This document shows positions 51,944 through 62,012 of a stretch of DNA of 64,000 nucleotides, one piece after another (positions within the stretch are counted from its first letter, which is position 1; each line of letters starts with the position of its first letter). The stretch spans positions 62,001-126,000 of the forward strand of contig JAHJWB010000001.1 in assembly GCA_018828125.1 (NCBI GenBank). Direction: 5' to 3'. A model generated the notes under the pieces. It worked only from the letters and a program-made list of their open reading frames with translations, made no database searches and was not told where the DNA came from. The stretch comes from Gammaproteobacteria bacterium (GTDB lineage Bacteria > Pseudomonadota > Gammaproteobacteria > Burkholderiales > Burkholderiaceae_C). The position numbers and the translations under genes were made by a program.

Positions 51944-53587
51944 TCAGACGGGCGACCAGTAGGTGCGAAGAGCGCGGCGCGGATCGTCAACCGCGCGCGT
52001 GGCGTCCGCGGGACCATCGAACACCAGGGTTGTGCGCTTTTCTCGTGTGTACGGTGCCCAGGCTGGCGTGCGAGGATTGTTCGGATTACCAGTTGCGGCG
52101 AAGTTCACCCAGGCACTCGCCAATTGGTCTGCCAGCTGCATCTGTTCGTCACTTGGGCCGTTCAGCCCTAGACGAATGTCGTGCAGGCTAGGGCCGATGT
52201 CGACGCCATGCGGAGCACCATAGCGTCCGCCGAAGGCCGGGCTGGGCGTCTTCCACAGGTAGGTCCAGACTGGCGCCGCTTTCTGCGCTGCCTTGCGCTC
52301 GGCCTGCAGCTGAGCGCCGAGCCGGAAGGTGGTGTCGGTGTCGATGCGCGCCTGCAACATGAACGGTGTTGCTCGGGGGTCTTCTTCCCGGTACATCGCG
52401 ACCAGTCGAGCTGCCTCGGCTTTCGCATCCGTGTGGCCGCGCGCCGCCAACTTGCTCTCAGCGAACTTGAGCAGGCCGGCGTCGTCGACACCAAAGTTGA
52501 CTTGGCGATAAGCACGGTCTTCCAGCGTCGTGCTGATGATCATGGGAATAGCCGCCGAGATGGGGGGCGCGTCTGGATCGAACGGGTGGCGAGGGATGTC
52601 GATGCCGTTGACCACCGGCGCAAAGGCGCGCGGCGCCTCACCCTGCGCTCGATCGGCCTGCTCGAAGCGCACCTGCACCGCCAGCAACTGCTCGAAAGGC
52701 AACTCGTGAAGCCGGTCGATTCCGCCTTGACCGATCTGCAGCGCGGCCAGAAACTTGCCCGCAATGTCGTGCGAGGCATCCTTAGGCATCAGACGCAGGC
52801 CTGATCCGCTCATCACACCGGCGCGATGGAACAGTCCAGTAGCCGAAGGCATGGCCATCAAGGCGCTGGTCTTCAGCCCCCCTCCCGATTGACCGAACAC
52901 CAGCACTCGCGAGGGATCTCCGCCAAAAGCTTCGATGTTCTCCTGCACCCACTTCAAGCCGGCGACCACGTCCAACATGCCAACCGCTCCCGCATGCGCA
53001 TAGCGCTCGCCACCATGACCGGCAAGGTTCAAGAAGCCGAATGAACCAAGGCGGTGATTCAGTGTCACGAACACCACGTCGCCAAAGCGCGCCATCATTT
53101 CACCGTCAAATTGCGGAGAGTTGCCCGAACCCGCGTAGTAACCACCGCCGTGCAAGTGCACAAGCACCGGACGTTTTGCGGACCTGTCTGCGGATGGCGT
53201 CCACAGGTTAAGGGCCAGACAGTCCTCGCCCATGCCGCCTGGCTGCAGGTCGTAGGCGATGAGGTCGGCATAAGCATGGCGGCGGTCGGAGGGCATCTGC
53301 GGCGCATAGTTGCCATAAGCAGTGGCATCACGCACACCGCTCCAACGCGCTACTGGCTGCGGCGGCATGAACCTGTTGGCACCTGCTGTGTCCGCGCCAT
53401 AACGCAGGCCTTTGAAGACTTGGATGCCGCCCGACTTGAGGCCTCGCACCTTTCCGTTGGAAGTCTCCACCACCGTGAACACTGGGTCATTGGCCATGAC
53501 ACTTGCGCCTGGAAGCAACAACCCGCTCGCGGCGGCTGCGGCCCGGAGCCAGTGGCGCCGGGATATATCTGTAGATTGCACGGACAT
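51944..53587 (-). CDS. Type B carboxylesterase, Tat-exported
   Basis: The 547-residue alpha/beta hydrolase has a Tat-like signal (SRRHWLRAAAAASGLLLPGA) and the type B esterase core: GEDCLALNLWTP, HLHGGGYYAGSG (oxyanion hole) and nucleophile Ser234 in FGQSGGG. It is probably periplasmic, releasing a carboxylic acid from an ester for the transporter encoded just upstream. It lies between the ABC ATPase gene (30-base gap) and the CoA-transferase gene. Confidence 0.93.
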   Translation of the reverse strand: MSVQSTDISRRHWLRAAAAASGLLLPGASVMANDPVFTVVETSNGKVRGLKSGGIQVFKGLRYGADTAGANRFMPPQPVARWSGVRDATAYGNYAPQMPSDRRHAYADLIAYDLQPGGMGEDCLALNLWTPSADRSAKRPVLVHLHGGGYYAGSGNSPQFDGEMMARFGDVVFVTLNHRLGSFGFLNLAGHGGERYAHAGAVGMLDVVAGLKWVQENIEAFGGDPSRVLVFGQSGGGLKTSALMAMPSATGLFHRAGVMSGSGLRLMPKDASHDIAGKFLAALQIGQGGIDRLHELPFEQLLAVQVRFEQADRAQGEAPRAFAPVVNGIDIPRHPFDPDAPPISAAIPMIISTTLEDRAYRQVNFGVDDAGLLKFAESKLAARGHTDAKAEAARLVAMYREEDPRATPFMLQARIDTDTTFRLGAQLQAERKAAQKAAPVWTYLWKTPSPAFGGRYGAPHGVDIGPSLHDIRLGLNGPSDEQMQLADQLASAWVNFAATGNPNNPRTPAWAPYTREKRTTLVFDGPADATRAVDDPRRALRTYWSPV

Positions 53588-53617
53588 GCACGCTCCTTCT
53601 GAATGTCTGCAAGTAGC

Positions 53618-54679
53618 TCAGGCCACTACTGCGATACCGCCAGGGTCAACGGACAGCATCGGTTGCTGGCCCACTTCAAACACGCTGGTGGGAGGGGCAT
53701 GAACCTTGAGCGCGGCGCCTCCAGCCACAGCCTCCACTTGGTAGTGCCAGTACTCGCCCAAGTAGGTCCGCGCAACGACGGCTACCGGGCCCAGCGCTAG
53801 AGCTCCCCTGGTAGGGCTTCCCAGGAAGAGCGATTGGGGGCGAATTGAAACCTGTCGTGGACCCCCGTTGACTCTCTCAGCAGGAGCCATTGGGATGCTT
53901 TGTTCTAGGCCTTCCAGCGTGATGCCCCCATCAGCAAATACGCCGGTGACCAGATTGGTCTTGCCAATGAAGCCTGCGACGAAGGGGGTTCGCGGCCGGT
54001 TGTAGAGGTTCCAGGGCGTATCGATCTGCTCCAGACGTCCTTGGTGCAGCACAGCGATTCGGTCGGAGATAGCCATTGCCTCCGTCTGATCGTGTGTGAC
54101 GTACACCGTGGTGAAGCGAAACTCGTCGTGCAGACGGCGAATCTCGGCGGCCATTTCCTCGCGAAGGTTTGCATCCAGGTTGGACAACGGCTCGTCGAGT
54201 AGTAGGACCTCAGGTCGCACGATCATGGCGCGGGCCAGGGCCACCCGCTGCTGTTGGCCGCCCGAAAGTTCGGCGGGGTAGCGCTGCGCATAGGGGCCGA
54301 GCTTCACCACGTCGAGCATCTCTTTTACGCGCTGCGCAGTCTCGGCCGCCGGGGTCTTGCGCACCTGCAGACCGAAGCCCACGTTCTCGGCCACTGTCAT
54401 GTTGGGCCAGATGGCGTAGCTCTGGAAGATCATCGACATGCCCCGGTGCTCAGGCGGCACGCAACGCGCGGTAGACGAGATCTCGCGCCCATCCACTAGG
54501 ATGGTGCCAGCGCTCGGTTCGATGAAACCGGCAATCATGCGCAAGGTGGTGGTCTTGCCACAACCCGAGGGTCCAAGCAACGTAACGAGCTCCCCACGTT
54601 GCAATTGCAGCGACACACCATCCACGACGGACGCGGTGCCGTAGTTCTTGCGAAGGTCTTTGAGTTCTAGTTTGGACAT
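53618..54679 (-). CDS. ABC transporter ATP-binding protein (FbpC/PotA type)
   Basis: The 353-residue ATPase has Walker [10 protein letters not shown] (36-44), Q-loop [12 protein letters not shown], signature LSGGQQQR (near 138), Walker [12 protein letters not shown] and a TOBE-like C-terminal domain. It pairs with the fused permease upstream. The family imports ferric iron, polyamines, thiosulfate or organic acids. The catabolic setting here favours an organic substrate. Confidence 0.95.
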   Translation of the reverse strand: MSKLELKDLRKNYGTASVVDGVSLQLQRGELVTLLGPSGCGKTTTLRMIAGFIEPSAGTILVDGREISSTARCVPPEHRGMSMIFQSYAIWPNMTVAENVGFGLQVRKTPAAETAQRVKEMLDVVKLGPYAQRYPAELSGGQQQRVALARAMIVRPEVLLLDEPLSNLDANLREEMAAEIRRLHDEFRFTTVYVTHDQTEAMAISDRIAVLHQGRLEQIDTPWNLYNRPRTPFVAGFIGKTNLVTGVFADGGITLEGLEQSIPMAPAERVNGGPRQVSIRPQSLFLGSPTRGALALGPVAVVARTYLGEYWHYQVEAVAGGAALKVHAPPTSVFEVGQQPMLSVDPGGIAVVA

Positions 54680-54697
54680 TTTTATTGCTCCTGAAGA

Positions 54698-56419
54698 TCA
54701 GCCCCGGCGCAGCATGAAATCGCGACCTGCGAGCTTCATGCCGATAGCCACAACCACCGTGACGATCGCCACCAGCACCACGCCCATCGCAGCCAGCGTC
54801 TCGTAATTGCCCTGCTCGCTCAGGTCGAGCGTGAGCACAGAGACAACGCGTGATTCGGGCCCGGTGAGGAATACGGCCGTCGACAACTCTTTGGTACAGA
54901 TCACGAACACCAGGATGAAGGCTCCTACCAGCGTCTTTTTGAGCAGCGGTATCACCACGCGCGTCAAAACCGTGATGCGCCCACCGCCGAGGATGCGTAC
55001 GGCTTCTTCGAGTTCGGGATTGAGGGCGCGAACCCCTGCGCCACTGGCAACGACGGCAATTGGCAAGAAGCGAGTTGTGAAAGCGATGACGATGAGCGCA
55101 CCCATGCCATACAGCGAAAACGGCGGCCCGGCATATGCGGCGTACAGTCCGATCGCCAGGATGAGCCCAGGTACGGCGACGGGCGCGAGCGCCAGAAACT
55201 GCACCAGCACTGGAAAAGGTGTGATGCGACGCTGAGTCGCATAGGCAATGCAAATGCCCATACTCACGCAAATGATGGCTGTGGCGCCCGAATAGAGGAC
55301 GGTGTTGACGATTGCTGATCGCACCGTCAGTTGCTCGAAGAAGATGCTGTAAAAGTTGGCCAGCGTGAGGTTGTCGAGCGCGAGACCTTTGCCCCAGGCC
55401 TTTGACAGCGAGGCCAGAATGAGAATGGCCAGCGGCATCACCACGGACAGCAGCGCCACCAGTGCAGAGTAAGCCAACAGCAGCCACTTCCAGGCGCCGA
55501 TATCAAATGGTCGGCGCTCGCCGCCCTTGCCAGATACCGACACATATCCCCGCCTTGCCAGCAGCTTGCGCTGGAGAACCAGCATTACGATCGTCAGCAG
55601 CAAGATCGGCATGGAGAACGCGGCCGCCTGCTCCACCTGCAACGGGTACTGAAAGAAGGAAACAATTTGGGTTGTGGCCAGGTTCAGACGCGCGGGAATG
55701 GCAATCAGTGCTGGCGTGCCGTACAGAGCGATGGCCTCCAGAAAGATCAGGATGGCGGCGCCGATGATGGACGGAAGTACCAGCGGCAGCGTGACCCGCG
55801 CCATTGTTTGGAACTTACCGGCACCGTGGATGGATGCAGCATCCTCAAGTTCGGTGGACACCAGATCGAGCGCCGACTTGGTAAATACGTAGATCAGCGG
55901 GTAGGTGTACAGCGCTATGACGTACGCCAGTCCCCAGAAGCTGAAAATATTCAAAGGCCCTTTCTCAACGCCTGTCAGTTCTACGATCAGACGGTTTAGC
56001 CACCCAGCATTGGGGCCCGCCAGCAAAATCCAGGCGATTGCACCCAAAAAATTTGGCATCACGAATGCTGCCAACACGCTCAAATGCGTGAATCCGCGTC
56101 CGGGCATGTTGGTGCGTGAGACAGCCAGCGCGAGGGGCACGCCCAAAGCAAGTGCAATGACCGTCACCGCAGCACCGAGGTACAGCGAATTGAGCAGTGC
56201 CTGCAGACTGCGGCTGCGACCAAGCGCCTGCACGTAGCTTTGTAGCGTCCAGTCCCCCTGGGCCGTGTGAAAGCTATCCCAGACCAGCCGCAGGATGGGA
56301 TTGGCCACCAACAGGACCAACACCACGATCAGTGCACTGAACAGCCAAATGGCAGGGTCGCCAAGTCGCCCGAAAATCCGATGCGTGGCCGGTGGGTGAA
56401 GGGCAACAGCATCAGACAC
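54698..56419 (-). CDS. ABC transporter permease, two fused membrane domains (FbpB type)
   Basis: The 573-residue inner-membrane protein has about twelve hydrophobic helices in two repeats. Each half carries a BPD_transp_1-type EAA loop (LEDAASIHGAGKFQTMARVT near 195; LEEAVRILGGGRITVLTRVV near 480). The fused form is typical of FbpB/SfuB. It overlaps the binding-protein gene by 8 bases and is followed by the ATPase gene after 18 bases. Confidence 0.94.
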   Translation of the reverse strand: MSDAVALHPPATHRIFGRLGDPAIWLFSALIVVLVLLVANPILRLVWDSFHTAQGDWTLQSYVQALGRSRSLQALLNSLYLGAAVTVIALALGVPLALAVSRTNMPGRGFTHLSVLAAFVMPNFLGAIAWILLAGPNAGWLNRLIVELTGVEKGPLNIFSFWGLAYVIALYTYPLIYVFTKSALDLVSTELEDAASIHGAGKFQTMARVTLPLVLPSIIGAAILIFLEAIALYGTPALIAIPARLNLATTQIVSFFQYPLQVEQAAAFSMPILLLTIVMLVLQRKLLARRGYVSVSGKGGERRPFDIGAWKWLLLAYSALVALLSVVMPLAILILASLSKAWGKGLALDNLTLANFYSIFFEQLTVRSAIVNTVLYSGATAIICVSMGICIAYATQRRITPFPVLVQFLALAPVAVPGLILAIGLYAAYAGPPFSLYGMGALIVIAFTTRFLPIAVVASGAGVRALNPELEEAVRILGGGRITVLTRVVIPLLKKTLVGAFILVFVICTKELSTAVFLTGPESRVVSVLTLDLSEQGNYETLAAMGVVLVAIVTVVVAIGMKLAGRDFMLRRG

Positions 56420-57453
56420 CGAATGCCTCCCGCCAGGATTCGATCACCTTGGGGATCTGCACGACCATCTGAGGCGCCGTAGGTGCGAGCAGCGGGTTGG
56501 CATCCCCAAGGCCGACAACACCAGGGGCCGGCTTAGCGTTGGCACGCAATGGCACGCCGAACTCTTCAATCGAGATACGTTCAGTGTCTTCACTGCCCAG
56601 CATCCACTCCACGAAGAGCTTGGACGCATTGGGTCGGCGAGAGTTCGCAAGGATGCCCGAGGGTGAAAGTATCAGCACCGGTCCCTCCTTGGGCACCAGC
56701 GTCGTCACTGGGTTGCCTTTGGCAGCGGACCGCGCGGCGAGGCTCATCGGTCCGGCAGAGATTGATGCTTCCCCAGAGATGACCGAGGTGACCGCATCAA
56801 TAGTCGAGCGGCTCACATGAGCCTTGTTGGCGGCCAGCTTCTTGAAGAACGCATCACCGTAGAGCTTTCGCATCTCGATGCACCACGCCCCCGCCGCACC
56901 ACTGTAGGCAGGATGTGCCACCAAAGCTGCACCGCTCCATGACGGATCCAGCAAATCGCTCCAGCTTCTTGGCGCAACAGCTGCCTGCACCTTCTGCGTG
57001 TTGTAGATCAGGCCCATCATGAAACAGCTTGAAGCGTGGAAATACGAGTCGGGGTCCATGTTCTGCACGCGCTTGTCCTGCTGAGCGACTGCCGCTGGCA
57101 TATTTGAGCAGGAGGTTGCGTCCCTTGAGGTCCACATAGTGAGCCAGGTCTGTCGAGGTGAACACGTCGCAATTGGGCGTTCCGGCCTTGAGATCCTGGT
57201 TAAGCCTTTGATACGCCACCTGTGCGGTAGTGCGCACCACGTTGACCTTGACCCCGGGGTAACGTGATGTGAAGGTTCGGCCCATCTTCTCAGCGATCTC
57301 CGAGGTCTGGGGCACCGTATACCAAGTCAGCTCCCCTTCCTTTCGCGCCGCATCGTGCAAGGCCCCCAGATTTTTGGGCTGGCTTTGCACGATGGCTGGA
57401 CAGGCCAGGACGCTGGCCGCGACGAGGCCGAACTCTCTTCTTCGCAAAAACAT
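56412..57453 (-). pseudogene. ABC solute-binding protein (FbpA type) with a frameshift
   Basis: Two overlapping frames together make one FbpA-like binding protein of about 345 residues. The N-terminal part has a signal peptide (RRREFGLVAASVLACPAIVQS), GELTWYTVPQTSEIAEKM and FTSTDLAHYVDLKGRNLLLK. The frame then shifts at about 57099-57106, and the rest continues in another frame from PAAVAQQDKRVQNMDPD to the end. One extra or missing base explains it. The full frame is otherwise well conserved, so the lesion is recent or a sequencing error. If real, the transporter lacks its own receptor. Confidence 0.85.
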
Positions 57454-57520
57454 GGAATGTCTCCTGTGTTGGTGGATGACCGATCGGCGTCGGCCTATTT
57501 TTAGTATGCACATGGAATCT

Positions 57521-57555
57521 ATAAAAATACACTAATGGTTTGTATGTATTTTTAT
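57521..57555. promoter_or_regulatory. Perfect palindrome in the divergent control region
   Basis: ATAAAAATACA (57521-57531) and TGTATTTTTAT (57545-57555) form a perfect 11-base inverted repeat with a 13-base spacer. It lies between the minus-strand transport/catabolic unit and the plus-strand oxidoreductase gene. It is the best candidate operator for the GntR regulator encoded at 59414-60094. Confidence 0.65.
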
Positions 57556-57584
57556 CAATCCCACAGAACGATTTAATTCGTACC

Positions 57585-58568
57585 ATGACAAAAAGCCCCT
57601 CCATCCACATCCAACACCATGGCGAAGCCGATGTACTCGAAATGGTTACGGTGACTGTCCCCCCTCCTGCCGCTGGCGAGATACAGATCCGGCAGACCGC
57701 AATCGGTCTAAATTTCGCTGACATCTATCAGCGACGGGGCGGCCACGGGCCGCACTCGGCTGCGCCGTTTCCCATCACGCTCGGTTCTCAGGGGGCCGGT
57801 GTTGTGGAGGCGGTCGGCCTTGACGTGGCGGACTTCGTGCCAGGCCAAGCCGTGGCTTACCTGTATCCCGGGGCTTACCAAGTCACGCAGAACGTGCCTG
57901 CCCACCGCGTGGTCGCACTGCCTGACTGGATACCGCAGGACATTGCAGGGGCCAACCTGCTGCGTGGTCTTACGGCCGAGTACCTTCTCCGAAGGCTGTA
58001 TGTAGTGCATCCTGGTGAGAACGTCCTCGTGCATGCCGCTGCAGGGGGCATGGGACTCATCCTGTCGCAATGGGCTCGCGCGCTGGGCGCAACGGTGATC
58101 GGCACAGTAGGTTCAGCTCCCAAGGCCGAAGTGGCGCTGGCGCACGGCTGCCACCATGTAATCAATTACCGCAGTGAGGATTTCGTAGCGCGGACACTGG
58201 AGCTCACTGACGGTACAGGCGTGGGTGTGGTGTACGACGCAGTGGGCAAGGATGTCTTCCTTCCATCGCTACGATGCCTACGCCCGCGCGGCCTCGCCGT
58301 CAACTACGGCACCGCTTCTGGCGACGTGGAAGCGTTCGACTTGCAGCTGCTGCACGCCAAATCGCTCAGTGTCTGCCGCCCCACGCTGCGCAGCTTTGTG
58401 TCCGACCCGCTCGATTTGCGCACGGCTGCAAAAGCCTTTTTCGACGCCGTTCGCGACGGACATGTGCGGCTGGGCATCGGCCAGCGCTACCCGTTGGCCG
58501 ATGTGCAGCGCGCGCATCGCGACCTCGAAACCCGCGCCACCACCGGCGCCCCAGTCCTTATCCCCTGA
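57585..58568 (+). CDS. NADPH:quinone oxidoreductase (zeta-crystallin-like)
   Basis: The 327-residue medium-chain reductase without zinc ligands shows IGLNFADIYQRRG, LGSQGAGVVEAVG, the Rossmann segment VLVHAAAGGMGLILSQWARA (near 150) and VYDAVGKDVF. It reduces quinones or enones with NAD(P)H. The ATG at 57585 gives the family N-terminus; an upstream extension of 15 residues is AT-rich control DNA. It is followed after 13 bases by a GST gene, in a divergent unit with the GntR regulator. Confidence 0.92.
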   Translation: MTKSPSIHIQHHGEADVLEMVTVTVPPPAAGEIQIRQTAIGLNFADIYQRRGGHGPHSAAPFPITLGSQGAGVVEAVGLDVADFVPGQAVAYLYPGAYQVTQNVPAHRVVALPDWIPQDIAGANLLRGLTAEYLLRRLYVVHPGENVLVHAAAGGMGLILSQWARALGATVIGTVGSAPKAEVALAHGCHHVINYRSEDFVARTLELTDGTGVGVVYDAVGKDVFLPSLRCLRPRGLAVNYGTASGDVEAFDLQLLHAKSLSVCRPTLRSFVSDPLDLRTAAKAFFDAVRDGHVRLGIGQRYPLADVQRAHRDLETRATTGAPVLIP

Positions 58569-58581
58569 AGCATTGCACACA

Positions 58582-59364
58582 ATGAGACTCTTCCATGCCT
58601 GGCTGTCCAGCGCCTCGCGCCGTGTGCGCCTATGTCTTGCCGAGAAAAACATTCCCTATGAGAGCCATGCTGTGGATCTGAGTAAGCAGGAGCAGCACGC
58701 TCCCGAATTTCTGGCAATGAACCCTGACGGGGTCGTACCAGCACTGGAGATCACGCCGGGCCGCTTTTTGCACGAGAGCTCGACTATTTGCGAATACCTC
58801 GACGACTTTGCGCCCGAGCCGCCACTGCGTCCAATGGATGCATACGTGCTCGCGCAGATGCGCAACTTTGTGCGGTGGACCGACGAGAAATCGCTCCCTC
58901 CTCTGCTGATCCTTAACTGGAGCCTGATGCTGCAATCCACGGCGCAGCAGTGGAGCGATCAAGAGTTGCAAGACAAGCTCGCGCGCATTCCCACCGCAGA
59001 GCGGCGTGAGGCCTGGGTGCGCATCGCCCGCAAGCCCTATTCTGAGGAAGAGAAGGCTGACGCCCTGCGCAAGTTGCTGCTTTTGGTAGACAAGATGGAG
59101 GGCATGCTGGCGTCCCATAGCACTTCGCCTGCATCGTCATCCTGGCTGATGGGCGCGGATTATTCCCTCGCAGACATCGCTGCCGCCCCGTTCATTGCTC
59201 GTATCGCGGAGATAGATCCCGGCACCCTTGCAGAAAGCGTTCATCCAAACGTTTGTCAGTGGTGGCTGGCCATTCAACGTCGCCCTGCCTTTGCTGCGGC
59301 TCGCCTTCAGCTGTTCGGCGAGGTGCTCCAGGAGCGGCAGAGCGGTACGAACGCAACAGCCTAA
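58582..59364 (+). CDS. Glutathione S-transferase family protein
   Basis: The 260-residue GST has an N-terminal domain starting LFHAWLSSASRRVRLCLAEK, with NPDGVVPALE and FLHESSTICEYLDD. The C-terminal helical domain is longer than usual, with a charged segment (RIPTAERREAWVRIARKPYS) and SLADIAAAPFIARI. Ser at the thiol-contact position suggests glutathione transfer, isomerisation or ring-opening chemistry in catabolism, not disulfide reduction. It sits between the quinone reductase and GntR genes. Confidence 0.88.
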   Translation: MRLFHAWLSSASRRVRLCLAEKNIPYESHAVDLSKQEQHAPEFLAMNPDGVVPALEITPGRFLHESSTICEYLDDFAPEPPLRPMDAYVLAQMRNFVRWTDEKSLPPLLILNWSLMLQSTAQQWSDQELQDKLARIPTAERREAWVRIARKPYSEEEKADALRKLLLLVDKMEGMLASHSTSPASSSWLMGADYSLADIAAAPFIARIAEIDPGTLAESVHPNVCQWWLAIQRRPAFAAARLQLFGEVLQERQSGTNATA

Positions 59365-59413
59365 GCCAGGCCGTTGTAACAGCCTGCCCCGTTATCATTA
59401 CGTTACCGAGAAC

Positions 59414-60094
59414 ATGACCACCACCACTTCATCACCTTTGCGCGTCAACCTCAGCGACAAGATTCGCGAGGCCCTTGAGGAAGAGATCGTCAGCGGCAAG
59501 CTCTATGCAGGCTGCCGTATTGACGAACAGGAGCTCATGGAGCGTTTTGAGGTCTCGCGCACGCCGGCGCGCGAGGCCATACAGCAGTTGGCAACGGCCG
59601 GTCTTGTGGATATGGTCCCTCGCCATGGTGCTGTGGTGGCAACACTGTCACTCACTGAGTACGTGGCCATGCTAGAGATGCTTACGGAACTGGAGGGTCT
59701 GGCCGCACGACTGTCAGCGCGGCGCATGCCCGCTGCGCTTCGCAAGGACCTGGAGGCATCGATGCACGCATGTGACCAAGCAGCAGCACAGGACGACCCG
59801 GTGGCATATGAGACGGCCAACCGATGGTTTCACGAGACCATTTACGACGGGAGCCTGAACGAGGTGTTGGCAAGATACTTGCGACAGATGCGCCTACGCA
59901 TGCGCCACCCGCAACGTTCTTTATTTGACCGTCCGAACCGAGTTAAAAATTCTCTTGGCGAGCATAAAACCATTGTTCAAGCCATTCTGGCTGGAGATGA
60001 GGATGCTGCGGACGACTTGATGTCTAGGCATATATCCAGTGGTGGCAATGTTTATGTAGATGCCGTTGCAAGAGGTGGGGTTTCAAAAAAATAG
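59414..60094 (+). CDS. GntR family regulator (FCD type)
   Basis: The 226-residue repressor-like protein has a winged helix (DEQELMERFEVSRTPAREAI, about 38-57) and an all-helical FCD ligand domain with candidate metal-binding histidines (WFHETIYDG, EHKTIVQAI and SRHISSGG). FadR/VanR-type members respond to organic acids. The divergent palindrome at 57521-57555 is its likely operator, so it should govern both the transport/CoA unit and its own unit. The 168 bases after it hold no gene. Confidence 0.9.
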   Translation: MTTTTSSPLRVNLSDKIREALEEEIVSGKLYAGCRIDEQELMERFEVSRTPAREAIQQLATAGLVDMVPRHGAVVATLSLTEYVAMLEMLTELEGLAARLSARRMPAALRKDLEASMHACDQAAAQDDPVAYETANRWFHETIYDGSLNEVLARYLRQMRLRMRHPQRSLFDRPNRVKNSLGEHKTIVQAILAGDEDAADDLMSRHISSGGNVYVDAVARGGVSKK

Positions 60095-60262
60095 ACCTCA
60101 AAAGATCGTCCGCTTTAGGCTGAAAGCACCCGATCACACTGTAGGCATGAATTGTTCATGCCAACAAGAGCGGGCCTGGGAGCCTCTGTTCATGAACGGC
60201 CCCCCCAGGGATGCATTCGTGCGCAGTGGTCTCCGAGCCAGCCAAGCTGCGCCCCTCCAGGT

Positions 60263-62005
60263 TTATTTCACCACCAGCCGGGCCGCTTCAAGGCTTGAAT
60301 CAAAAACCAGCGAATGCGGCCATGCTGGCCAGAAAGAACCCAGACTGGCGCTGTTGGGATCTCCGTCGCGCGCGAAGCTGCCGACACTTTGGATCATCTT
60401 TGCCGACAGGTCGAGCCGTCCCGCCTGGTTCGCCCGGTTGAACGAGATGTTTGAATAGAGCGATGGCCCGAAATTGCCGAAGATAAAGGGCAAGTCAAAG
60501 CTATGCGCCGCACCGTAGACCTTGTCAAAAGGTGACGGCAGCTCATCCCAGTCGAAACGGTAGTGCCAGACATCGGGCTGTCGAGATTTGAGCGCATTCA
60601 GAACGTCGTCTCGAAATGCAAAGAACCAGATTCGGTCGAGTTCCGCGATGCGAGCGTTCAGCCCTGTCGTCGGCGCGTCGACCGGCAGGTATTGCGCAGG
60701 CACCCAGTCCTCAATACGGCTGGCGGGTGGGGCATCGGATTGATAGTCACGGGCTAGCTTGAACACTGCGGCGTCATCTAGCAGGCGGCCGCTGGTGCCG
60801 CCAAGGGCTGGACGCATCGCCAGCAGGGCAGGAAAAAGTTTGCTCTCGTCGCGCGTATTGCCCGCCATTACCGGCACCTTGACGTAGCGGCCGGCACGGA
60901 TGGCAGCGATGGGATTCGCAGGCACGACGTATCCGTCGGGGATCGGATTGGCAGCCGCCAGGCCCAGCGGTGCAAGCCGTGAGCGCACGGTGGTCAAGAT
61001 GGCGTCAGGTGAAAGGCCGCGCAGGTAGACTGCCAGCTGCTGGGGCGTGCTCGAAGCGATGCGCGCTTCTGCTGCGGTCCGGTCGGCCGCAGTGCCGTCG
61101 GCCATGAGGGATTGGGCCAGCAATGCGTTGCCTCGCGTCGTCCATACGCTGCGGGGCAGGATGGTCGCGAATGAGCCCGGCGGCAGCGTGGCTGCCGATG
61201 AAATTCCGCCGCTGAGCGCCATCAACCGGTGAAACAGGGGCGTTGGCTTGGCGACCACCATGGGCGAGGTGAGTAGCGCGTAGACGTTGACCGCCCCGGC
61301 GGACTCACCCATCAACGTGACCCGGCCAGGGTCGCCACCAAATGCGTCGATATTGCGCTGGACGAATTCCAGCGACTTCACGATGTCGAGTAGTGCGAAG
61401 TTGCCCGAGTCGGTCGCAGCGTCGCCCGTCTTCAATGGGGCAAGCTCCAGAAAACCGAAGACGCCAAGCCTGTAGGCGACCGACACCACGACCGAGCCAG
61501 TCGCGCGGGCCAGCGTGGCGCCGTCGTACACCGGGTCCGCGGTGTAGCCGGTGATGTTGCTGCCACCGTGCACCCATACGATGACAGGGTGGGGGGTTGA
61601 CGCAGAAGCGGTCGGCGCCCAGATGTTGAGGTAGAGGCAGTCCTCCGAGCCCAATGTCTGGCCCAACGTGCTGCCGATGGTGGCGTCGTATCGATTGTTC
61701 AGCCCCGGCCCATACAGCCGGCCGGTCTGAACGCATGCGTTCGCAAACGACGTCGCCGCGCGGGGCTGCGTCCATGCGGGCGGATCCTCAGGTGCTCGCC
61801 AGCGTAGCTGCCCTACTGGCGCAGCAGCATAGGGAACACCTTTCCAGCTGTGGACGCCACCGACCGATGCATCTTCGGTGCCGACTACCGGACCAAAGGC
61901 GGTGGGTCGTTGCAGGCTCGTGTTCACGGCGGGCGTGTGGGTGCAGGCGTTGAGCATCAGCAGTGCGCCGATGGCGAGAGCCCAGCCAGTCGAGGAGAAC
62001 TTCAT
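60263..62005 (-). CDS. Carboxylesterase/lipase, predicted lipoprotein
   Basis: The 580-residue type B esterase has a lipoprotein signal (ALAIGALLMLNAC, Cys21), GVPYAAAPVGQLRWRAPE, SEDCLYLNIWAP, HGGSNITGYTADP and nucleophile Ser235 in LMGESAG. It is distinct from the Tat-exported esterase in the neighbouring unit. It lies 7 bases after the Bug gene, and membrane anchoring would let it hydrolyse esters at the envelope. Possible substrates are aromatic or phthalate-type esters, by family analogy only. Confidence 0.92.
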   Translation of the reverse strand: MKFSSTGWALAIGALLMLNACTHTPAVNTSLQRPTAFGPVVGTEDASVGGVHSWKGVPYAAAPVGQLRWRAPEDPPAWTQPRAATSFANACVQTGRLYGPGLNNRYDATIGSTLGQTLGSEDCLYLNIWAPTASASTPHPVIVWVHGGSNITGYTADPVYDGATLARATGSVVVSVAYRLGVFGFLELAPLKTGDAATDSGNFALLDIVKSLEFVQRNIDAFGGDPGRVTLMGESAGAVNVYALLTSPMVVAKPTPLFHRLMALSGGISSAATLPPGSFATILPRSVWTTRGNALLAQSLMADGTAADRTAAEARIASSTPQQLAVYLRGLSPDAILTTVRSRLAPLGLAAANPIPDGYVVPANPIAAIRAGRYVKVPVMAGNTRDESKLFPALLAMRPALGGTSGRLLDDAAVFKLARDYQSDAPPASRIEDWVPAQYLPVDAPTTGLNARIAELDRIWFFAFRDDVLNALKSRQPDVWHYRFDWDELPSPFDKVYGAAHSFDLPFIFGNFGPSLYSNISFNRANQAGRLDLSAKMIQSVGSFARDGDPNSASLGSFWPAWPHSLVFDSSLEAARLVVK

Positions 62006-62012
62006 CGTGCGC

